IMG/VR virus record: IMGVR_UViG_3300007775_000015
Span: 1-40,903 of that record
Reading direction: 5' to 3' (one strand)
Source of the DNA: a virus
DNA: 40,903 nucleotides
A program made the position numbers and the translations under genes. Positions 31,554 to 39,841 of this stretch are shown here, piece by piece. The notes under the pieces are model-generated. The model was given only the letters and a program-made list of their open reading frames with translations. It was not told the origin of the DNA and searched no databases. Position 1 is the first letter of the stretch. Each line of letters opens with the position of its first letter.

Positions 31554-31715
31554 ATGGACGTAAAGAAAAGAAAGCAAAAGCTCAATGATTTGCGAAAAAA
31601 GAGAGCAAGACTAAAGCACCTAACAGCATATTCCAAGCTGATTAAAGAGCAAATCACAAATTTGAAAAAAGAAATAAAACAACTCGTTAATGAACAAAAG
31701 GAGAGTTCACAATGA
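31554..31715 (+). CDS. Small basic coiled-coil protein
   Basis: 53 residues, nearly all helix, Lys/Arg-rich (KKRKQKLNDLRKKRARLKHL; IKEQITNLKKEIKQLVNEQK). It would form a coiled coil. Its stop overlaps the next start (ATGA), and AAAGGAG for the next gene lies inside its end. No membrane segment. Confidence 0.55.
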   Translation: MDVKKRKQKLNDLRKKRARLKHLTAYSKLIKEQITNLKKEIKQLVNEQKESSQ

Positions 31716-32677
31716 AATTTAATTTGGCAACAGTAAAGACAGATGCAGTTCGAATGGCGTGGAAAGGGAATCTATTTCTCAAAAAGAATTCACCCCAGAT
31801 CCTATTGGGTGCGGGTTTAGTTGGAGGAGTAGTGGCTGCTGTATTGGCAGCGAAGGCTACACTCAAAGCACAACCGATCGTCGATGACATGAACTTTGAT
31901 CTTATGGCGCTCGATGAGGCAACACGATCTTTGACTGAACAGGCACAAAAGGAAGGCATTGACTACGAATTCACCGAAGACAATACAAAAGAACGTGTTA
32001 TGATCTACGCTGAGGCTGGTCTTCAGTTTACAAAGTTATACGCACCTTCTGTTGGTCTTGGCGTGCTGTCGATCGCTTGTATTCTTGGTGCTCACAATAT
32101 TATGAGCAGTCGTCAGGTATCACTCATTGCTGCATATAACATATTGCAGGAAGGGTTTGCTACCTATCGCGAACGTATTGTTGATGCATATGGCGAAGAG
32201 GAAGAGCAGAATCATTTTCTTGGTCTAAAAGATGAAAAGTTCACGGTAAAAGGTTTGGACGAAAACGGTAACAAGACCAAAGAAAAGAAAACACGGAAGG
32301 TCCAGATCGAAAATCCGGGATCGATATATTCCCGCTTCTTTGACAAGTCATCAACTCAATTTCGAAATTCTCGAGCGTTGGATCGGGCGTTCCTTCTGGG
32401 ACAACAGCGTTATGCCAACGATCTTCTTACCATTCGTGGATATGTATTCCTCAATGAGGTGTACGAATCTCTCGGTCTTCCCCACTCACCAGAAGGTCAG
32501 TTGGTTGGTTGGGTTCTGAAGAGCGCAAAAGAAATGGAAGAAGAAGGCCGCGATGGTTATATTAGTTTCGGTCTTGATGATGAGGACAACGAAGCAACGG
32601 TTGAGTTTATGAACGGTACGAACGAATCTGTTCTCCTCAACTTTAATGTGGATGGTATTGTCTTCGACCAGATTTGA
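31712..32677 (+). CDS. DUF6353-type membrane protein (second paralogue)
   Basis: 321 residues. Two spans: ILLGAGLVGGVVAAVLAAKATL (about 30-51) and YAPSVGLGVLSIACILGAHNIM (about 109-130), with a charged helix between and a soluble C-terminal domain of about 190 residues (FFDKSSTQFRNSRALDRAF, RGYVFLNEVYESLGL, GQLVGWVLKSA). It shares this plan and several motifs with the 260-residue protein at 26496. Codons are enriched in CGT/CGC and C-ending forms, suggesting strong expression. Neighbouring small membrane and acidic proteins may be its partners. Function unknown. Confidence 0.75.
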   Translation: MKFNLATVKTDAVRMAWKGNLFLKKNSPQILLGAGLVGGVVAAVLAAKATLKAQPIVDDMNFDLMALDEATRSLTEQAQKEGIDYEFTEDNTKERVMIYAEAGLQFTKLYAPSVGLGVLSIACILGAHNIMSSRQVSLIAAYNILQEGFATYRERIVDAYGEEEEQNHFLGLKDEKFTVKGLDENGNKTKEKKTRKVQIENPGSIYSRFFDKSSTQFRNSRALDRAFLLGQQRYANDLLTIRGYVFLNEVYESLGLPHSPEGQLVGWVLKSAKEMEEEGRDGYISFGLDDEDNEATVEFMNGTNESVLLNFNVDGIVFDQI

Positions 32678-32779
32678 AGGCGACAGGTTTCGGAGGCAAT
32701 AGCGTCCGGAAACATATTTGACTCAATAGACTTAAATCCGGATGATTATGTCTACAAACCATAAAGGAGAAAACACAAA

Positions 32780-33472
32780 ATGAACAACCAAGTTAAACTC
32801 GTACTTGGCGCCCTAGTTGGTGCTGGTGTTGGATATTTCGTTGGAGAGGTAACGATCGAGGTCATTGCCCTACGTGAGGCCACAACTGGAATGTTGCCAA
32901 TCATATTCGACGAACCCGAAACAGATCGTAAACTCCCACAAGCAGAGGAAAAACAATTAATGTCTAACGGTAATAAGAAAGATTATTCCAAATACTTCGG
33001 ACGGGAACGTCCTGATCTCGCAGCGCTAGCTGCTAAGTATAACGGCGATTCCGTTCAGGAAGAAAACAATGAGCCTGAAGAAGTTACAAGCTGGTCGGAA
33101 GAAGAGTTCGATGAAATAATTGAGGATCGCGTGGAGGAAGACAATGATATCGTTATTATTCCTGATTTCGAGTTTGAAGATGCTGATGGCATTGAAAAGA
33201 TCGAACTTCTATATTACGATGACGATGTTGTTACGGATACCGCGGGATCTCCGATCGACCGCCCAGAGCAACTATTGGGTGATGATGCTCTTGTTTCGTT
33301 TGGCGAATTTTCTGATGATGCGGACGTTGTTTATGTTCGTAACGATAATAAACGCGCCCTCTACAAAGTGGTTCGTCTTAACAAGGAGTATGCTTCACCG
33401 GTTCTCCGACGTGGGCGTGCTAAAAAAGCACAACTAATAAAGGAGGAAGGCGATGGGGAAGAAACCAGTTAA
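32780..33472 (+). CDS. Membrane-anchored acidic protein
   Basis: 230 residues. One N-terminal span (about 7-30, LVLGALVGAGVGYFVGEVTI), a linker with KDYSKYFGRERPDLAALAAKY, a long acidic stretch (EEVTSWSEEEFDEIIEDRVE) and a final domain with LVSFGEFSDDADVVYVRND and a basic end VLRRGRAKKAQ. It follows the second DUF6353-type gene and probably works with it at the membrane. AAAGGAG stands 9 bases before the ATG. Confidence 0.7.
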   Translation: MNNQVKLVLGALVGAGVGYFVGEVTIEVIALREATTGMLPIIFDEPETDRKLPQAEEKQLMSNGNKKDYSKYFGRERPDLAALAAKYNGDSVQEENNEPEEVTSWSEEEFDEIIEDRVEEDNDIVIIPDFEFEDADGIEKIELLYYDDDVVTDTAGSPIDRPEQLLGDDALVSFGEFSDDADVVYVRNDNKRALYKVVRLNKEYASPVLRRGRAKKAQLIKEEGDGEETS

Positions 33473-34031
33473 AGATGACTTCTTTCTCTGGCTATACAAT
33501 ATAATTCGTGACAAGAAGCGACGACAAAGTTATATTCAGTTATGTCGTTTGCTATATGAAAAACCGTTTCGTTGGTCAGTTCACAACGACGACAATAGAC
33601 TCGAGGATGGTCTGACTCTACGTGAAACTTTCATACAGGAAGAAGATCTGGATGAGGGCCACCTCGAAGTTCTATATTTTCTCAATAAACCATGCAGCGT
33701 GTTCGAAGTATTAATCGGTGTAGCTCAAAGATTAAATGACACAATGTATGACCTAAGAGATCATGGAGATCATACCCCCAGGTGGTTCAACGAACTGCTT
33801 GTTAATTTACGACTTAACGAATTTATAGATAAGCCGGATAATAAAGAAGAGCCACTAAGTCCTACGGACGAATGCGCAATTGAAGAAATAGTAGAAACCT
33901 TTCTAGACCGTACGTACGATTTTCATGGTAATGGTGGACTCTTTCCACTAAAGAAGAGACCGCTAAAAGATCAGCAATCTGTCGAAATCTGGTATCAGAT
34001 GATGGCATATTTGGCTGAGAATTATACTTAA
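33453..34031 (+). CDS. Conserved phage protein of unknown function
   Basis: 192 residues, soluble, mostly helical: DDFFLWLYNIIRDKKRRQSY, FRWSVHNDDNRLEDGLTLRE, LNKPCSVFEVLIGVAQRLND and TPRWFNELLVNLRLNEFID. The Trp-Phe-x-x-Leu-x-x-Asn-Leu pattern recurs in phage proteins of this kind, but no function is known to me. It overlaps the previous gene by 20 bases with AAAGGAGG upstream. Confidence 0.65.
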   Translation: MGKKPVKDDFFLWLYNIIRDKKRRQSYIQLCRLLYEKPFRWSVHNDDNRLEDGLTLRETFIQEEDLDEGHLEVLYFLNKPCSVFEVLIGVAQRLNDTMYDLRDHGDHTPRWFNELLVNLRLNEFIDKPDNKEEPLSPTDECAIEEIVETFLDRTYDFHGNGGLFPLKKRPLKDQQSVEIWYQMMAYLAENYT

Positions 34032-34043
34032 GGAGAACACACA

Positions 34044-34124
34044 ATGATCTATAAAGCATCATTAACAACCGAACCGGCAGACGCTGGATTGACTCGGGTG
34101 GAAGCAGTTACCGATGGACATTAA
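34044..34124 (+). CDS. 26-residue peptide, possibly a leader
   Basis: MIYKASLTTEPADAGLTR then a short acidic end. A good AAGGAG 8 bases before the ATG supports translation. Its last 11 bases overlap the next start, so it may serve to couple ribosomes into the membrane protein that follows. Confidence 0.45.
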   Translation: MIYKASLTTEPADAGLTRVEAVTDGH

Positions 34125-34293
34125 CACGTTTCTGCTGTTGGTGGGAATATTGTTGTTCAGCGCACATAACGCAAAGCTTGTCGAAGATGTCTCGGAGGGG
34201 CCGCGCAATGTTTTTATTTACTATACTATCATAAGCGACATGGCGGCATCATATCTACTCGCCGTATGGCTGGTCGACTTGCTTTCGAGGTAG
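34114..34293 (+). CDS. Small two-span membrane protein
   Basis: 59 residues: INTFLLLVGILLFSAHNAKLV (span 1) and IISDMAASYLLAVWLVDLL (span 2), with an acidic loop between. It overlaps the 26-residue peptide by 11 bases and has only a weak ribosome binding site (GGTGGAAG). Last gene before the iteron region. Confidence 0.55.
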   Translation: MDINTFLLLVGILLFSAHNAKLVEDVSEGPRNVFIYYTIISDMAASYLLAVWLVDLLSR

Positions 34294-34638
34294 GTAAAAA
34301 GGTCTATGGACGATGTGTCAAAAAAGTGGCACAGTTTCTAAACTTTTTATTATTTTTGCGGTAATGTGTCAAAAATACCCCCTGTGCCATTTCTGAGAAA
34401 AAAAGTGGCACGGGAAAAGGCGCGATTTTAAGAAGGAAAACAGGTATTTTGTGTGCTCTGTGTCAAATGTGCCATATCTTGCAAAAACTCTTTCCCCGTA
34501 CTACTTTTAGTAAAAATATATATATATAGAAAGTTTTTGGATGGTGCAAAATTAATGACACCGGCACAAACCGAGTCATATTAAAAAGTTTACAGAATGT
34601 GCCACTTTTTCGGCACGGCTCTTTTGAAAGGAGACCCA
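34294..34638 (+). other. Putative replication origin with TGTGYCA iterons
   Basis: A 345-base gap with no gene. It holds seven exact TGTGTCA/TGTGCCA sites: 34314, 34327 (minus strand), 34365, 34383, 34459, 34468 and 34598. Four one- or two-mismatch sites lie at 34406, 34556, 34562 and 34611 (all minus strand). Some are paired head to head (TGTGTCA then TGGCACA at 34314-34333), some tandem (34459 and 34468). An AT-only run (34511-34528) could be the unwinding element. The helicase-primase-polymerase gene follows at once. The last pair, GTGCC/GGCAC, overlaps that gene's leader, so the initiator may also control its own synthesis. Operator sites for a repressor are the alternative. Confidence 0.6.
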
Positions 34639-37600
34639 GTGGATTTCTACAAGATTAAAACACGAAACCCCAAAAAGGGAATCACAGAGGTATATCCTGC
34701 GTTTGTTGTTCAGAGATCTAATGATCTCATGGTGCGTGGCAAAAGCTTTTATGCAATATGGGACGAAGAGCAGCAATTATGGTCAACTAACGAAGACGAT
34801 GTTCCGCGACTTATCGACAAAGAATTAATGGAGTACAGAGATGAGAACGAGGGCTATCATACAGGACACATGTCTGTAAAGACCTTACGGGATTTTGATT
34901 CAAATAGTTGGAAGCACTATAGAGACTTCCTTAATAACATGTATGACAACTATCACGTTCTTGATAACAATTTGGTGTTCCGAGATACAGTAGTAAAGAA
35001 GAACGACTACGTAAGTAAGCGCCTTCCATATCCATTGGAAGAAGGATCACATGTTGTGTGGGATGAGCTTATCGGAACGCTTTATGATGATGAAGAACGA
35101 CAAAAGATAGAATGGGCTATTGGAGCAATAGTATCCGGAGACGCAAAAGAAATTCAAAAGTTTCTAGTAATATACGGGGAAGCCGGAGCTGGTAAATCAA
35201 CCATATTGTCCATAATTCAAAAGCTGTTTGAGGGTTACTACACAACCTTTGAGGCAAAGGAACTCACTTCAAGCAGCAATTCATTTTCTACAGAATCTTT
35301 CAAAGGAAATCCGTTGGTGGCTATACAGCATGACGGAGACCTTTCAAGGATTGAAGACAACTCCAAACTAAACGCCATCGTCTCTCACGAAGAGATGCGA
35401 ATGAATGAGAAGTATAAACCAAGCTATTCTGCAAAAGTAAACTGCTTCTTATTTATGGGAACAAACAAACCAGTTAAGATAACCGACGGTAAGTCAGGAC
35501 TTATTCGAAGACTAATCGACGTAAAAACATCTGGAAGAAAAATTCCCGTACAGAGGTATCAAACCCTGGTATCGCAAATAGACTTTGAGCTTGGCGCAAT
35601 AGCACATCATTGTTTGGATGTATATAAGAGTTTAGGTAAACACTATTATTCTGGGTATGTTCCGTTGGATATGATGTTTAAAACAGACATCTTTTTCAAT
35701 TTCGTCGAATCATATTACTATGAATTCCTAAAGGAAGACATGGTTACTTTATCTCGTGCATATGAGTTATATAAAACGTTTTGTGACGAGAGTTCGATCG
35801 ATAGAAAAATGCCACGGTATAAATTTAGAGATGAGCTTAAGAATTACTTTAGTGAGTTTCTAGATAGAACCAGAATAGAAGGAGATCCAAATCCCGTACG
35901 TAGTGTTTATAGAGGTTTCCAGAAAGAGCGATTCCTATCCACAAGAGAAAGAGTAGCCGATGATGAAACACCGTTGTCCTTGGTTTTAGATTCTAATACA
36001 TCTATATTTGATGTGGTTGCTAAAGATTATCCAGCACAATTGGCGTCAAAGGAAACCGAGTTACCAACCACAAAGTGGTCGAATGTTATTACTAAATTAA
36101 GCGATATTGATACACAAGAACTTCACTATGTGCAAGTTCCAAAAAATCATATTGTGATAGACTTCGACATTAAAGATGATACCGGAGAAAAATCCCTGGA
36201 GTTAAATTTGGTAGAAGCAAGCAAGTTTGTTCCAACATATGCCGAATATAGCAAAAGTGGAAAGGGTATACACCTACATTATATTTATGATGGAGATGTC
36301 AGCAAGTTAAGTCCGATCTGGTCAGATGGTGTTGAGATAAAGGTGTTTAATGGTGATGCTTCTCTTAGAAGAAAATTCTCTAAATGCAACACCAATCAAA
36401 TAGCACACATAAATAGTGGACTTCCCTTGAAAGGAGAAAAGATGTATGACGCGAAAGCTATTGCTAGTGAAAAGGGGTTACGCGAATTAATATTACGAAA
36501 CCTACATAAAGAGATTCATCCCGGAACAAAGCCCAGTATTGATTTTATAAACACCATACTGGATGAAGCATATGAATCTGGAATGAAGTACGACATTACA
36601 CAAATGAGACCTCAGATTTTATCCTTTGCTAGTAAAAGCACAAATCAATCGGATTACTGTGTTAAACTAGTATCAAAGATGAAGTTTAAATCTGAAGATG
36701 TCGAACCATTAGGCGATCCAGCCCAAGATCTATCGGACGAGGGCCTTGTGTTTTATGATGTTGAAGTCCTTCCAAATTTATTCGTTATTTCCTGGAAGTA
36801 CAAAGGTCCCAATCAAAAAGTGGTCCGAATGATAAATCCCGAACCAAGTGAAATAGAAGATCTATTGCAGAAGAAATTAGTTGGCTTTAACTGTCGACGA
36901 TACGACAATCATATTTTATATGCAAGGTTTATTGGGTACACAATCCCTCAATTATTCGAATTGAGTTCAAAGATTGTATCTAATAATGGTCAGAATGCAT
37001 ATTTTCGTGAAGCATACAACTTGTCTTTTGCCGATATTTATGACTTCTCATCAATAAAGCAAAGTCTAAAAGCTTTCCAAATACAACTGGGAATACATCA
37101 TAAGGAGTTGGGTCTTCCTTGGGACCAACCAGTTCCGAAAGAACGATGGTTAGAGGTCGCGAGTTATTGTGACAACGATGTTATATCTTCCGAAGTAGTG
37201 TTCGATGATAGAAAACAAGACTTTGTCGCTAGACAGATATTAGCTGAATTAAGCGGATTGTCCATAAACGACACAACACAGCAGCATACCGCCAAGATCA
37301 TATTTGGAAACGACAAAAGACCACAAGATAAGTTTGTTTATACAGATCTTTCAGAAACATTTCCGGGATACAAATTTGATTTTGGAAAGAGTTCTTATAG
37401 AGGTGAAGATCCTAAAGAAGGAGGTTATGTATATTCTGAGCCTGGTATATATGAGGACGTTGCTCTTTTAGACATTGCATCTATGCACCCATCGTCTATA
37501 ATAAACATGAATATGTTTGGTCCATACACGCAAAGATACAAAGAGTTGCACGATGCTCGTATAGCAATAAAACACAAGAACTATGACGAAGCGAGACAGA

Positions 37601-38538
37601 TGCTGGGCGGTATATTATCAAAGTACTTAGATGATCCAAAAGACGCAGACGATCTTGCGTATGCTCTTAAAATCCATGCATTGAATATTGTATATGGTCT
37701 CACCTCAGCCAAGTTTGATAATAAATTTAAAGACCCAAGAAACATAGACAACATTGTTGCTAAACGCGGCGCGTTATTCATGATCGATTTAAAACATGCC
37801 GTTCAAGAAAAGGGCTTTACAGTAGCGCACATCAAGACAGACTCTATTAAAATCCCACATGCAACAGAAGAAATCATTTCTTTTGTTCATGAGTTTGGGA
37901 AAAAGTATGGATACACGTTTGAACACGAAGCTACATATTCAAAATTCTGCCTAGTCAACGACGCTGTATATATTGCAAAATATAAAGATGGAGCGCACGC
38001 AGGAGAATGGACAGCAACCGGAGCACAGTTCGCTCACCCCGTTGTGTTTAAAACGCTGTTCTCAAAAGAGGAACTATCATTTAAAGATTTATGTGAGAGC
38101 AAAGCCGTCACAGGAGCATCAGCATTATATTTAGACATGAACGAAGATCTAGAAGATGTTAGTGCATATGAGAAGGAACTGGCAAAAAGAAACAGAACGA
38201 CAACATCGAAACCACGCCTGGACAAATCCCTTTCACATTTATCAGACGATGAATTAAAAGAACGCATTCAGAAAGGACACAATTATCAGTTTGTAGGAAA
38301 GGTTGGATTGTTCTGTCCAGTAAAATCTGGAGTTGGTGGTGGACTATTGGTAAGAGAGAAGGAGGGTAAATATTATGCCGCCACAGGAACAAAAGGATAT
38401 AGATGGCTAGAAGCGGAAGACGTTGACGATCTAAAGATTGAAGAACTAATAGATCCAACATATAGAAATTCCCTTATTGAGGCAGCTATTGAGCAAGTCT
38501 CAAACTTTGGAAATTTTAAAGAATTTGTTTCCGCATAA
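34639..38538 (+). CDS. Fused SF3 helicase, PrimPol primase and family-B DNA polymerase
   Basis: 1,299 residues from a GTG start with AAAGGAG (34627-34633) 5 bases upstream; an earlier in-frame ATG at 34597 has no such site. Helicase part: Walker A GEAGAGKST (180-188), Walker B-like PLVAIQHDGD (225-234), sensor FLFMGTN (270-276), arginines at 290-291, as in D5/P4-type SF3 helicases. Primase part: IDFDIKD (D508, D510), SGKGIHLHY (540-548) and VEIKVF (565-570), the three AEP motifs. Polymerase part: exonuclease motifs FYDVEV (D707, E709), NCRRYD (751-756), YCDND (843-847); then motif A LDIASMHPS (D945), motif B KIHALNIVYG (1011-1020) and motif C KTDS (D1068). In motif C lysine replaces the first Asp of DTDS, but the catalytic second Asp is kept. 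One chain could thus unwind, prime, copy and proofread. It lies next to the putative origin. Confidence 0.88.
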   Translation: MDFYKIKTRNPKKGITEVYPAFVVQRSNDLMVRGKSFYAIWDEEQQLWSTNEDDVPRLIDKELMEYRDENEGYHTGHMSVKTLRDFDSNSWKHYRDFLNNMYDNYHVLDNNLVFRDTVVKKNDYVSKRLPYPLEEGSHVVWDELIGTLYDDEERQKIEWAIGAIVSGDAKEIQKFLVIYGEAGAGKSTILSIIQKLFEGYYTTFEAKELTSSSNSFSTESFKGNPLVAIQHDGDLSRIEDNSKLNAIVSHEEMRMNEKYKPSYSAKVNCFLFMGTNKPVKITDGKSGLIRRLIDVKTSGRKIPVQRYQTLVSQIDFELGAIAHHCLDVYKSLGKHYYSGYVPLDMMFKTDIFFNFVESYYYEFLKEDMVTLSRAYELYKTFCDESSIDRKMPRYKFRDELKNYFSEFLDRTRIEGDPNPVRSVYRGFQKERFLSTRERVADDETPLSLVLDSNTSIFDVVAKDYPAQLASKETELPTTKWSNVITKLSDIDTQELHYVQVPKNHIVIDFDIKDDTGEKSLELNLVEASKFVPTYAEYSKSGKGIHLHYIYDGDVSKLSPIWSDGVEIKVFNGDASLRRKFSKCNTNQIAHINSGLPLKGEKMYDAKAIASEKGLRELILRNLHKEIHPGTKPSIDFINTILDEAYESGMKYDITQMRPQILSFASKSTNQSDYCVKLVSKMKFKSEDVEPLGDPAQDLSDEGLVFYDVEVLPNLFVISWKYKGPNQKVVRMINPEPSEIEDLLQKKLVGFNCRRYDNHILYARFIGYTIPQLFELSSKIVSNNGQNAYFREAYNLSFADIYDFSSIKQSLKAFQIQLGIHHKELGLPWDQPVPKERWLEVASYCDNDVISSEVVFDDRKQDFVARQILAELSGLSINDTTQQHTAKIIFGNDKRPQDKFVYTDLSETFPGYKFDFGKSSYRGEDPKEGGYVYSEPGIYEDVALLDIASMHPSSIINMNMFGPYTQRYKELHDARIAIKHKNYDEARQMLGGILSKYLDDPKDADDLAYALKIHALNIVYGLTSAKFDNKFKDPRNIDNIVAKRGALFMIDLKHAVQEKGFTVAHIKTDSIKIPHATEEIISFVHEFGKKYGYTFEHEATYSKFCLVNDAVYIAKYKDGAHAGEWTATGAQFAHPVVFKTLFSKEELSFKDLCESKAVTGASALYLDMNEDLEDVSAYEKELAKRNRTTTSKPRLDKSLSHLSDDELKERIQKGHNYQFVGKVGLFCPVKSGVGGGLLVREKEGKYYAATGTKGYRWLEAEDVDDLKIEELIDPTYRNSLIEAAIEQVSNFGNFKEFVSA
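36429..36444 (+). promoter_or_regulatory. Internal ribosome binding site and start for a polymerase-only product
   Basis: GAAAGGAG (36429-36436), 5 bases, then in-frame ATG (36442-36444). The 14 bases TTGAAAGGAGAAAA equal the leaders of free-standing genes. A start here gives 698 residues holding the whole exonuclease and polymerase but no helicase or primase. It may be chance, since the codons for LKGEK give this sequence. Confidence 0.45.
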
Positions 38539-38562
38539 CAGACAAGGAGTTCACAGGACAAT

Positions 38563-39438
38563 ATGTATAAATACGAGATAGAACAAATTGGGGCAGTAAC
38601 ATCAATAAGTTCTAAAAAAGGTTTTACTATCTTTGCTACATCAGATACGCACTTTGATAGTCCTAGCTGTAATCGCAAGCAGTTTTTCGCTGATTTGGAC
38701 TATGCTATAGAGAAGGGAGCTCAAGTACTAATCTTTGGTGATTTCTTTGATGCCATGAATGGTCGATTTGATCCAAGACGAGACATGAGTCATCTTCGTC
38801 CAGAATACAGGACAAAAGATTATTATGATGTTATTTTGAAAGATGCAGTAAAGCTTATGAAACCATACGCAAAAAATATTCTTATGATAACGGATGGAAA
38901 TCATGAGGCGTCGGTGCTAAAGAATGCAAATACTGACTTGGTTGGTAGATTAACGGAAGGATTATCAACACCAAAACACACTGTATATCGTGGCGGATAT
39001 GGCGGAATAATTCGGTTCATTCAGGGGGATATAGTTGTTCCAGCCAAATACTTTCATGGATCTGGTGGAGAGGCTCCTGTTACGAGAGGAGCAATACAAA
39101 CTAGTCGACAGGCAGTATTCTTACCAGATTTTCAGATTGTGTTTAACGGTCATAGTCATCATATGTATTGGATACCAATTGTTAGGGAACGACTAACTGA
39201 CGCAGGTACACACTATTTTGATATTCAACACCATGTAAGAACGCCCGGATATAACATGGATTATGGTGACGGATCTACAGGATGGACGGTGTCAAGAGGG
39301 GGTATACCTAAACCAATTGGATCTTCTCTATTAGATATAAAAGATGGAAAGGTTATGGTTACGGCGATAATTAATGCACCAATACCAATTAGTCCAATTT
39401 ATGATATATTTGAAGGAACTGTGTTTCCTCAAGAATAA
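38563..39438 (+). CDS. Calcineurin-like metallophosphoesterase
   Basis: 291 residues with the full metal-binding set: TSDTH (D28, H30), GDFFD (D60, D63), DGNHE (N113, H114), FHG (H165) and NGHSHH (H197, H199). The family covers protein and nucleotide phosphatases and Mre11/SbcD nucleases. The replication setting favours a nucleic acid or nucleotide substrate, but no SbcC-type partner is nearby. AAGGAG stands about 15 bases before the ATG, a long spacing. Confidence 0.85.
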   Translation: MYKYEIEQIGAVTSISSKKGFTIFATSDTHFDSPSCNRKQFFADLDYAIEKGAQVLIFGDFFDAMNGRFDPRRDMSHLRPEYRTKDYYDVILKDAVKLMKPYAKNILMITDGNHEASVLKNANTDLVGRLTEGLSTPKHTVYRGGYGGIIRFIQGDIVVPAKYFHGSGGEAPVTRGAIQTSRQAVFLPDFQIVFNGHSHHMYWIPIVRERLTDAGTHYFDIQHHVRTPGYNMDYGDGSTGWTVSRGGIPKPIGSSLLDIKDGKVMVTAIINAPIPISPIYDIFEGTVFPQE

Positions 39439-39461
39439 TACAAAGATATAAGGAGAACAAA

Positions 39462-39818
39462 ATGTCTGATTTTATAGTAGGAAATTACAAGGTTGTAGCC
39501 GCGACAGTTAATATACGGCGAGAACCCAGGATTGTTAATTCAACACCAACAAATGTTGTTGGTAAATTATATCGCGGAGACAAGCGGGCGGTCCTTGATT
39601 TTAGTACAGATAGCGCTGGCTTTACTTGGGGTCGTGTTAGTGACTACGATGCATATGGAAAGGCTAACTGGATCTGTATACAGGAACCGAATAAAGTCTT
39701 TGCTGAATTCGAATCCCATCTACCAGAGCCAACCACGAAAAGTGAAACGAGCAGTCCCACAAAAGAACAAAAAGTTCGTTTGTACATTGATGATGAGCTC
39801 GTATATTCAAAAAACTAA
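39462..39818 (+). CDS. Bacterial SH3-like domain protein
   Basis: 118 residues. YKVVAATVNIRREPRI, NVVGKLYRGDKRAVLDF, FTWGRVSDYDAYGKANWICI form the usual strand series of a bacterial SH3 (SH3b) domain (about 8-85), then a Ser/Pro/Thr linker and a short last strand VRLYIDDELVYSK. SH3b domains commonly bind cell wall, yet this one lies between replication genes and carries no catalytic domain or signal peptide. AAGGAG before the ATG. Confidence 0.7.
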   Translation: MSDFIVGNYKVVAATVNIRREPRIVNSTPTNVVGKLYRGDKRAVLDFSTDSAGFTWGRVSDYDAYGKANWICIQEPNKVFAEFESHLPEPTTKSETSSPTKEQKVRLYIDDELVYSKN

Positions 39819-39841
39819 GCAGTTGATCTAAAAGGAGAAAT

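Noticed and set aside
32686-32713. Terminator after the second DUF6353-type gene
   Set aside because: GTTTC-GGA pairs with TCC-GAAAC around a bulge, but no T-run follows; too weak to call.
33120-33437. 105-codon plus-strand frame inside the acidic membrane-anchored gene
   Set aside because: Out-of-frame shadow without a ribosome binding site; the 32780 frame has a membrane span and proper start.
39532-39831. 99-codon plus-strand frame over the SH3-like gene
   Set aside because: Shadow in another frame; the SH3-like frame has the strand pattern and ribosome binding site.
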